A program made the position numbers and the translations under genes. A stretch of 64,000 bases of DNA from Paraspadella gotoi (Eukaryota; Chaetognatha): contig CM119266.1 of NCBI GenBank assembly GCA_051294375.1, forward strand, positions 9,246,538-9,310,537, in the 5' to 3' direction. The notes under the pieces were generated by a model that saw only the letters and a program-made list of their open reading frames with translations, did not search any database and was not told the origin of the DNA. Positions within the stretch are counted from its first letter, which is position 1. Each line of letters begins with the position of its first letter. Positions 57,056-64,000 of the stretch are shown here, piece after piece.

Positions 57056-57078
57056 TTAGAGTGACTGTATTCGCCACT

Positions 57079-57180
57079 CTCTCTCTCTCTCTCTCTTCTC
57101 TTCCCTCTGTGCTCTTCCCTTCCCACCCTTCCTTCCACCCCCCCTCTCTCTCTCTCTCTCTCTCACTCTCTTCTCTTTCT
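57079..57180. repeat. (CT)n pair adjoining a kinesin donor
   Basis: (CT)n at 57079-57096 and 57145-57170. On the sense strand GA repeat begins within about 10 bases of the donor at 57183. Confidence 0.9.
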
Positions 57181-57183
57181 GAC

Positions 57184-57265
57184 CTTCCTCAGAAACAGAG
57201 GCAGATGGCGTCTGCGTGATCAATCCTCCTCCTTGCAGCGCCGTCTTGAGTCTCTCGTTTTCTTC
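57184..57265 (-). CDS. KIF28P: KIF28P-like kinesin, neck exon after motor
   Basis: Exon of 82 nt, 27 codons plus one base: EENERLKTALQGGGLITQTP then SASVSEE. EEN.RLK.AL is the typical kinesin-3 neck (RELQEENERLR..L) that follows the motor core. Acceptor TTTTTTTCAG, donor GAAG|GTCAGA. It starts in phase 0 and joins G|AA (Glu) with 48516. The join spans the 6.2-kb block, so in this copy the intron is 8.7 kb, in the other copy about 3 kb. A noisy copy is at about 62645-62738. Confidence 0.93.
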
Positions 57266-57414
57266 CTGAAAAAAAAACAACAAAATAACACAACATGAAA
57301 GAAGAAAAAACAACGAAAACAAGAAAAAATAAACAAACAAACAAAGAAAACAGAATTAGAGATTATGATAATCAAAAGCTCTTGGGATTCTACAGATCTG
57401 TACGCAACAAAAAA

Positions 57415-57939
57415 NNNNNNNNNNNNNNNNNNNNNNNNNNNNNNNNNNNNNNNNNNNNNNNNNNNNNNNNNNNNNNNNNNNNNNNNNNNNNNNNNNNNNN
57501 NNNNNNNNNNNNNNNNNNNNNNNNNNNNNNNNNNNNNNNNNNNNNNNNNNNNNNNNNNNNNNNNNNNNNNNNNNNNNNNNNNNNNNNNNNNNNNNNNNNN
57601 NNNNNNNNNNNNNNNNNNNNNNNNNNNNNNNNNNNNNNNNNNNNNNNNNNNNNNNNNNNNNNNNNNNNNNNNNNNNNNNNNNNNNNNNNNNNNNNNNNNN
57701 NNNNNNNNNNNNNNNNNNNNNNNNNNNNNNNNNNNNNNNNNNNNNNNNNNNNNNNNNNNNNNNNNNNNNNNNNNNNNNNNNNNNNNNNNNNNNNNNNNNN
57801 NNNNNNNNNNNNNNNNNNNNNNNNNNNNNNNNNNNNNNNNNNNNNNNNNNNNNNNNNNNNNNNNNNNNNNNNNNNNNNNNNNNNNNNNNNNNNNNNNNNN
57901 NNNNNNNNNNNNNNNNNNNNNNNNNNNNNNNNNNNNNNN
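57415..57939. other. assembly gap, 525 N
   Basis: Lies where exon(s) for the C-terminal half of the motor are expected. The duplicate spans the position with noisy sequence (about 62895-63430). Confidence 0.95.
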
Positions 57940-58233
57940 CCGCCGCAGCCGCTGTCGCTGACTAATCTAGCGGAAAAGCAAGAGTACATTTACTTCTTAT
58001 GATTGACTCCCGTCGACATAGATTGGAAAAAAAATATGTTAATAAAAATTCAAATTTAAACATGATAAAGTTGATAACAGAAAAACCTGTGAGAACTTAA
58101 ATTTCAATTGGTTTCTTTCGCATTTAGAATTCGCCGTCATTTCACTGTTCGCTCAGTTAATACCAACCCAGTCCCGTTTCTAATCCCGTGTAAAATGAAA
58201 AATAAAACGAAAATAAATAATTTTTAAAAAATT

Positions 58234-58387
58234 NNNNNNNNNNNNNNNNNNNNNNNNNNNNNNNNNNNNNNNNNNNNNNNNNNNNNNNNNNNNNNNNNNN
58301 NNNNNNNNNNNNNNNNNNNNNNNNNNNNNNNNNNNNNNNNNNNNNNNNNNNNNNNNNNNNNNNNNNNNNNNNNNNNNNNNNNNNNNN
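58234..58387. other. assembly gap, 154 N
   Basis: Cuts the putative switch II exon; the duplicate covers it at about 63755-63940. Confidence 0.95.
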
Positions 58388-58435
58388 AGCCACGTCGGCC
58401 AAGTTGGATCGATTTACGTCGGGGTCGAGCGTCGA
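58388..58435 (-). CDS. KIF28P: possible kinesin motor fragment (switch II)
   Basis: Minus frame STLDPDVNRSNLADVA running into the N gap. NLADVA resembles the start of kinesin switch II (NLVDLAGSE), and the position upstream of the neck exon is right for it. In the duplicate (63940-63990) the same frame is followed by GC-rich sequence with Gly/Arg/Ser residues where AGSER..TGA.G.RL.EG would be expected, but indels prevent a clean reading. No good AG acceptor is visible upstream. Tentative. Confidence 0.4.
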
Positions 58436-58985
58436 AGGAGAGAAGGGGGGAGGTAGGGGAAGGGGTAGGGGTAGGGGTGAGAAAGATGGGTGGTGGCGGT
58501 GGTGGGTTCGAATTCCACCGCTGCCACCACACTTAAGTAAGTGGACGGGGATTTCTAGACAAAACCAGAAAATAGACAGTAAATACCGAGAAATTGTCAA
58601 TTTAGCGCCATCGGATCGAAGGTAAGGGTAGAAATCGCCGGCGGATGTAAGCCGATCCGATCATTGGCCGGTGCCATTTGTGTCTCGACCAATGAGAGAG
58701 TTCCATTCGTTTCGTGTTGTATTCTCAGTATTTTTCGTTCTCTCGTCATTTCGAAGTTACATTTCCCGCAAAGTTATACGGTATCCTTTTTATTGACTCA
58801 TTTCTCTTTTTGGTTTTTATAATACATAATACATAAATGTTCACGAGATACATTCACTAGAATCACAACTTGAAAATGAATCACTGACCAAACCCCCCCC
58901 CAACTCCCCCCTTATCCTCCTCTTTATGGGTTGTTTACGGATAATCACTTTTTCTCTTTTCCTCCAAAGTCCCGTCCGCATTTAT
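58436..58985. other. intron, no exon seen
   Basis: Includes a GGGTAGGGGTAGGGG-type G-rich run at 58441-58495 and an inverted CCAAT pair (CATTGG 58662, CCAATG 58689). Confidence 0.5.
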
Positions 58986-59010
58986 NNNNNNNNNNNNNNN
59001 NNNNNNNNNN
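58986..59010. other. assembly gap, 25 N
   Basis: Boundary between the cleaner contig and the noisy duplicate. Confidence 0.95.
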
Positions 59011-61247
59011 AAGAGAAAAGAAGGAGAAAAAAAAAGAAAAAAGGGCGGCCGCCCGAAGTGGAGCGTGAGGAAAAGCAGCGGGAAGGAAGCCTAACAGCAA
59101 TTATAAATAAAAAAACGAGACGAGAAGAAGGAGAAAGGAGAAGAGGAAGAAGGACGGAGAGATAAAAAATACATGTGTAAAGAAAGAAAAAGGAAATGGA
59201 AGAAAAAAAAAACCGAAAACAATCTCCGAAATGCATTAAAAAACGAAAGAAGACAAATAAAAAGAGGGAAACTCACCAACGAAAACATATAAATATCAGT
59301 TGAAAAAATTAAAACAAATCGACATACTTTATAAACCAAAGACAAATTCATCAACCACACCATAGGCCAATCCAATCAAACCCACCAATCTAATCGATAT
59401 TCGAACCCCAAGCCAACCAAACCTTTCTTCCTCCCCTTGGACTTGCTCGTCCGCGGCGCAACGGGCGCCTCTCTGACCCCAGAGCCTTCCTTTCCCTTCG
59501 CGTCGTCCCAAGTTTTTTGGAGAGTTTGATGTATTCCTCTCTGATCTTGGAATTTGCTTGCATGAGGGGCCAGCCCGTACTCTTCCTCCATCTCTTGACG
59601 AGGCGAAGTCGTTCTGAGTTGAAAAAGGAGGTGTTACCCTTCCTTGGGGGGCGGTTTGGTTCAAACGATATTAAATTATTTATATTTTTTTTAACATTAA
59701 ATTATTAATGCCTTCGCAAACACAACGGGCAACACAGACCAGCTTAAGGGTTCTCGCTTAAATTGACTTGACTTTTTTTGATTGCAATCTGCATATATTA
59801 TAAACCAATAATATTCATGCCCATTATAAACCAATGAAAAAAAAAAAAAAACACAGGCAAGGGATCAAATCATAATGACTCGCTTACAAACATTCGCGTC
59901 CTTATTTTAAGGCACCTTGCTGAATTTTTGCCAATATGCCAAAATTGGAGATTATAAAAAACTCATTTGGAAATTTTGTAACATCGGAAAACCTTATTTT
60001 TCCAAAAACCTTCACAAAAACACCGAAATCTTGTTTTCAAAAACAATCCGAAAGAGGAGGAGAAACTGTCTTCTTTAGAGAGCAGAGAGGAGGAGAGAGA
60101 GGAGAGAGAGACACTAGATTATTAGACTAGAGCGCGCGCAGAGAGCAGAGAGAGAGGGGATCCTGAGACGAGAGAGAGAGATGACAGAGAGAGAGGAGGA
60201 GGAGAGCGAGAGTGAAGAGAGAGGCGAGCAGAGAGAGGAGCAGGCAACATGGTAATTGCGGAGATTAGGTTTTGAAACTGACCTTCTTCGCTCGGTGGGG
60301 AAATGACGCTCTCGTCCAGAAAAAGAGGGAAAAGTGGATTCAATAATTAAGAGGGGGCGTTGAAGTTGGGACGGGTGTGAACGGGGGGAACAGTGGCGGG
60401 AGAGAAGGCAGAGTGGCGCGGAAGAGGGGAAGGGGTGAGGGGAGGGAGAAGAGAGAAATTCTAATTTAAAGAGGAAAAGATATATACTATATCAGTTGTT
60501 ATAACATTAAAAAAATAATTTTAGTGGAATTGAATGAGGGGAGGCGTGGGTGGGACCAGAGAGGCGAGAGAAAAGTAAATATTCGAATGAGGACTGATTA
60601 AATGAAAATGAATTGAATGAATGACATGAATGACAATGAATCATGACCATCAATGAAATGACTAGAATTAAATTAAACGATATAATAAGAATTCTAACCA
60701 GAGAAGAAAGAGAAAGAGAAGAAAGAAGGAAAAGAATAAAAAAAACGGGAAAAGCGAAAAGCGATCGATACGACTCGGACCGGTCGAGTCGGTTTCGGCT
60801 CTTCGCGCCCCCATTTTTTTCATAGACCCCGACACGACGTCCATCGCCGTCAAAAATTGACGTCACGACGACGAGAATTGAGGTTTTGCTCTCGCGACCT
60901 TGAGGCGTCTCGCCTCATTTTTCCGTCGAGTGGGTGCGCTTTTAAAGTCATGTGAGGGGGAAGAAGAAAGAAAAGGGGCGGACATGGGGCGTGGGCGTCG
61001 GTTCATTTCGATCTCTGATTTCCTTTTTTTTTTTGCGTCACCGTTGTCGCCTTAACGTCACGACGCCGCATGGCCGTCTCTCAACTCTCTTGTCGTTTGA
61101 AGACGTTGGTTTCTGTTCATCTCGTCGCCCACCTTACTCTAGAGGTCAATTCAATAAAACGGCTCTCTTCTTATTTTCTTACTATTCTATTCCCTCACAA
61201 CTCTAATCTTCTCTTCCCGCTCTCTTTCTTTTCTTTCTTTCTTCTCC

Positions 61248-61290
<43 letters not shown>

Positions 61291-62055
61291 TATATATAAT
61301 TATATATCTCTTTTCTCCTCTCACATGTGAATCGTTTCACAAAAGTAAATCGACTTTTGCGTGAGACCAAAGGCGATCTTTCGAAGGCTATACATACAGA
61401 CAACAGCCGTTGGTCACTCTGATATTCGGATCTTTTTATTTCTGCATTTAAATTCCAATATTTAGCCTAACAGCTTGAAAGAACATATATATGCTGGCAG
61501 CATTGTCACATTATGGTTCATGTATTTTATTTTGAATGACTCATTATCTTTTTCGCGTTTAGTCAATTTGGTGCCTTTGTGCTTGTGGCTCTTTTAACTT
61601 AAATGTTTGATTGTAATTGCACATTTGAATAACAATTCTTGCTCACACGATATTTTTTACTTACTCTTCGTTAGTTAGTAAGGGTAAGTTAAAAGTTTTC
61701 ACAGTCTGTAGTTTCCATCGGGAACCGCAAAATTTTAAACGGGAGTCTATTAACGTCTCTTCTTTCCTAAAATTTTTTTTATCTGCTACATGGTAATGCG
61801 CTCATGTTGGTATGCGTATGCGTTATGCACTATGCGAATGGTATGCATTATGCGCTTATGCCGTTGGTTATGCGTTGTAATCTGTAATATACCATTAATT
61901 TTATATCACGACCCTAAAACGTTCTTACCTCGCTCTGTGTTGTTGTTTTCGGCTTACTGTCTCTACTCTCTCTCTCTCATCTCTCTTCTCTCGCTCTCTC
62001 ATCTCTCTCTCTCTACGTCTCTCCTTCTTCTCTCCTCTCTCTCTCTTCCCTCTTC

Positions 62056-62087
<32 letters not shown>

Positions 62088-64000
62088 TCGAATTTTCTTT
62101 CTCCATAATTTGCAGTCGTTAAGAAACTCGGCGGAAAGAAGAGACAATCCCCATGAATTTTAATTGTCTTTGTTTTTTTTTTGCTTCCAAGGATTTCTAT
62201 CTCCTCTTCTCGTTCTAACAGTAAAAATTCTCATTAATGGAAGAAACAGCGAGAGAGAAATGTAAAAATACAATAATTTAAAATATTTTAATTTAAAGTT
62301 TATTAACTTATTCCAGATATAAAGACATGGAACACTTTAAACTGGAAGGTTAAAATTTATAATCTTTAAAACATTTTTTTAATATTTTTCTATGCATACA
62401 AGCAACTTGAACATTCTCATGCATACGAATTAAATGCGACCGTGATATCAATAATGAATTGACGTCTCTCCAAAAGTTTTAGCTAGGAATGTCATAGTGA
62501 CTCTCTCTCGCTCTCTCTCTCTCTCTCTCTTCTCTCCTTCTCTCTCTCTTCCCTCCTGGCTGGCTCCTTCCCTCCCACCCTCCCTTTCCACCCCCCTCCT
62601 CTCTCTCTCTCTCTCTCACCTCTCCTCTTTCTTTCCTACCTCTTCCTCAGAAACAGAGGCGAGATTGGCGTCTCCTGCCCGTGATCATCCTCCTCCTTGC
62701 GCGCACCCGCGTCTTGAGTCTCTCGTCTTTTCTTCCTGAAAAAAAAAACCAACAAAAATAAACACAACAAGAAAGGAAGCTAGGAAAAAAACAACGAAAA
62801 CAAGAAAAAATAAACAAAACAAACAAAGAAAACAGAATAGAGATTTATCTGATAAAATCAAAAGCTCTTGGGATTCTACAGATCTATGCTACGCAACCAA
62901 AAACTACGAGAAAGAGAGAGAGATGACGAAGACGAGAGCACCGACGAGAGAGAGAGTGAGAAGAGGAGAGAAGACGAGAGAGAAGCGACTGAGAGAGAGA
63001 CAGACGGGAGGAGGGAGACCAGACGAGCACTGATGAGAAGGACAGACAGACGATGAGGAAGGAAGGGGACGAAAGCGATTATTTAACCAGAGACGCCGAG
63101 AGAAGGGAAAAGCCCCTCCGCAGCGTTTTGCACTCCAGCAGGCGACGCCATTAATTCCTCCCCGTGGAATCGAAGCTCTTCGTTCTCTTTGCTCTCTCTC
63201 CTCTCCTGTTCTCTTCATCCTGCTCTCTTCTCTCATCATCTGCTCTGTCTCGGTCATCTCATTCTCGGTGCTCTTCCTCTTCTCGTCTCTACTTCTCTCT
63301 CTCTCATTCTCGTCTCTCTTCTATCTCTCTCTCTCTCTAACTCTCTTCTCTCTTCTCCTCCGGTAAAAAAAAACAAACATTTTTCAAGCAGCCCGCAGGC
63401 CGGCAGCCGACCGCCCAGCCGCTCGTACGCTGGCAACTAAAATCTAGCAGGAGAAAAGCAAAGAGTACATTTACCTTCTTTAATGAATGACTCCCGTCGA
63501 CCATAGATTTGGAAAAAAAAAATTATGTTAAATCAAAAAAATTCAAATTTAAACATGAATAACAGTTTCGATTAACAGATGAAAAAACCTGTGAGAACTT
63601 TAAATTTCAATTCGTTTCTTTCGCATTTTAGACATTCGCCGTCAAATTTCACTGTTCGCCCCTTCAGTTAATACCAAAACCCAGTCCCGTTTATCTTCAA
63701 TTCCCGCGTGTAAAATGACAAAAATAAAACGAAAATAAATAATTTTTAAAAATTTCCCCCCCCTCTCCCCCACCCCCCATTCCCCGTCTTCTAAAAAAAC
63801 AACACGCCGCAGAGTAAGAACCCTTCAAACTCTCCCATTTGTATTAGCCCCTTTCGTTGCATGGACGTCTCGAAAACCCGTAGCCTTTCGGTACCCCTGC
63901 CCCGGGCGACGGCGCCCGCCCCTGCGACCGAGCCACGCTCGGCCAAGTTGGACTCGATTTACGTCGGGGTCCGAGCGTCGCATCAGCGAGAGCAAGGGGG
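59011..64000. other. noisy duplicate of 48.1-50.84 and 57.06-58.43 kb
   Basis: From 59160 the order of unique words is the same as from 48120: AGAGGGAAACTCACCAACG, the coiled-coil exon, TTAACTTATTCCAGATATAA, then at about 62490 it switches to the sequence of 57061 onwards (AGAAACAGAGGC, CAAAAGCTCTTGGGATTC, GAGTACATTTACTTCTT-type words, GACTCCCGTCGAC, TTACGTCGGGGT). It differs by frequent one- to three-base insertions. The exons inside (59423-59613 and 62645-62738) are unreadable in a single frame. Counted as assembly duplicate or second haplotype, not a second gene. Confidence 0.9.
63095..63185 (-). other. possible noisy kinesin motor exon
   Basis: In the part of the duplicate that covers the 525-N gap, minus-strand words can be read as IP, then EELM, then LL, then QNA.(E/G)G in slightly different registers, in the order of the conserved kinesin block IP.RES.LT.LLQNALGG. 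It lies between the switch II candidate and the neck, as expected. Too error-rich for a firm call. Confidence 0.25.

Larger units (their letters stand above)
50843..57060. other. 6.2-kb block absent from the second copy
   Basis: Sequence AGCTAGGAATGT (ending 50842) and GTGACT...CACTCTCTCTCT (from 57061) are adjacent in the duplicate at about 62488-62500. Everything between is present only here. It holds two SINEs, a GC-rich retrotransposon fragment and 3.2 kb of AT-rich DNA. Confidence 0.75.

Noticed and set aside
59376-62740. A second kinesin gene or tandem exon duplication
   Set aside because: Exon copies are frame-broken by random-looking indels, and intron sequence is duplicated with the same order; better explained as a duplicate assembly of the same locus.

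Overview
The window is eukaryotic genomic DNA from a draft, gap-filled assembly. Evidence: protein-coding information is split into short exons (49-183 nt) with GT/AG boundaries and consistent phases, introns are kilobases long, (GA)n/(CT)n, (GAAA)n, (GAC)n and other microsatellites are extremely dense, tRNA-derived SINEs are present, and there are 11 runs of N. An invertebrate metazoan fits best. The very high microsatellite load would suit a crustacean or another arthropod, but this is inference and I cannot name a species.

The one gene I can identify with confidence lies on the minus strand, from about 58.4 kb down to 27.25 kb. It is a kinesin-3 of the KIF28P / KLP-6 (kinesin-like protein 6) type. 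I could chain 14 exons by phase: neck (57184-57265), coiled coil (48350-48516), two FHA exons (47117-47250, 46713-46855), then ten exons of the post-FHA stalk/tail down to 27251. A probable fragment of the motor (switch II) touches an N gap at 58388. The rest of the motor is in gaps or beyond the right edge. The 3' end is not certain; a phase-compatible candidate terminal exon is at 16314-16400. Most exons are clean, but three (36781-36895, 33596-33778, 31989-32157) carry single-base frameshifts relative to the conserved frame. At least two of these sit in or next to sequence that looks like uncorrected long reads.

Region by region: 1-27 kb is mostly non-coding, with tandem repeats, strongly G/T-skewed tracts, AT-rich DNA, two weak ORF clusters (4.6-6.8 kb), a ~0.95 kb near-perfect inverted repeat (16.83-17.77 kb) and one SINE (20.39-20.67 kb). 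27-48.5 kb is the body of the kinesin gene. 50.84-57.06 kb is a 6.2 kb block with two SINEs and a GC-rich degenerate non-LTR retrotransposon; it is absent from the second copy of the locus. 59.01-64.0 kb is a noisy second copy of 48.1-50.84 plus 57.06-58.43 kb, placed directly after a 25-N gap. A similar noisy duplicate (34.65-36.4 kb) follows the 25-N gap at 34.62 kb.

I see no operons, rRNA, CRISPR array or defence-type system. The most useful observations concern how one kinesin gene has been broken and duplicated by assembly, the palindromes, and the repeats placed at splice sites.
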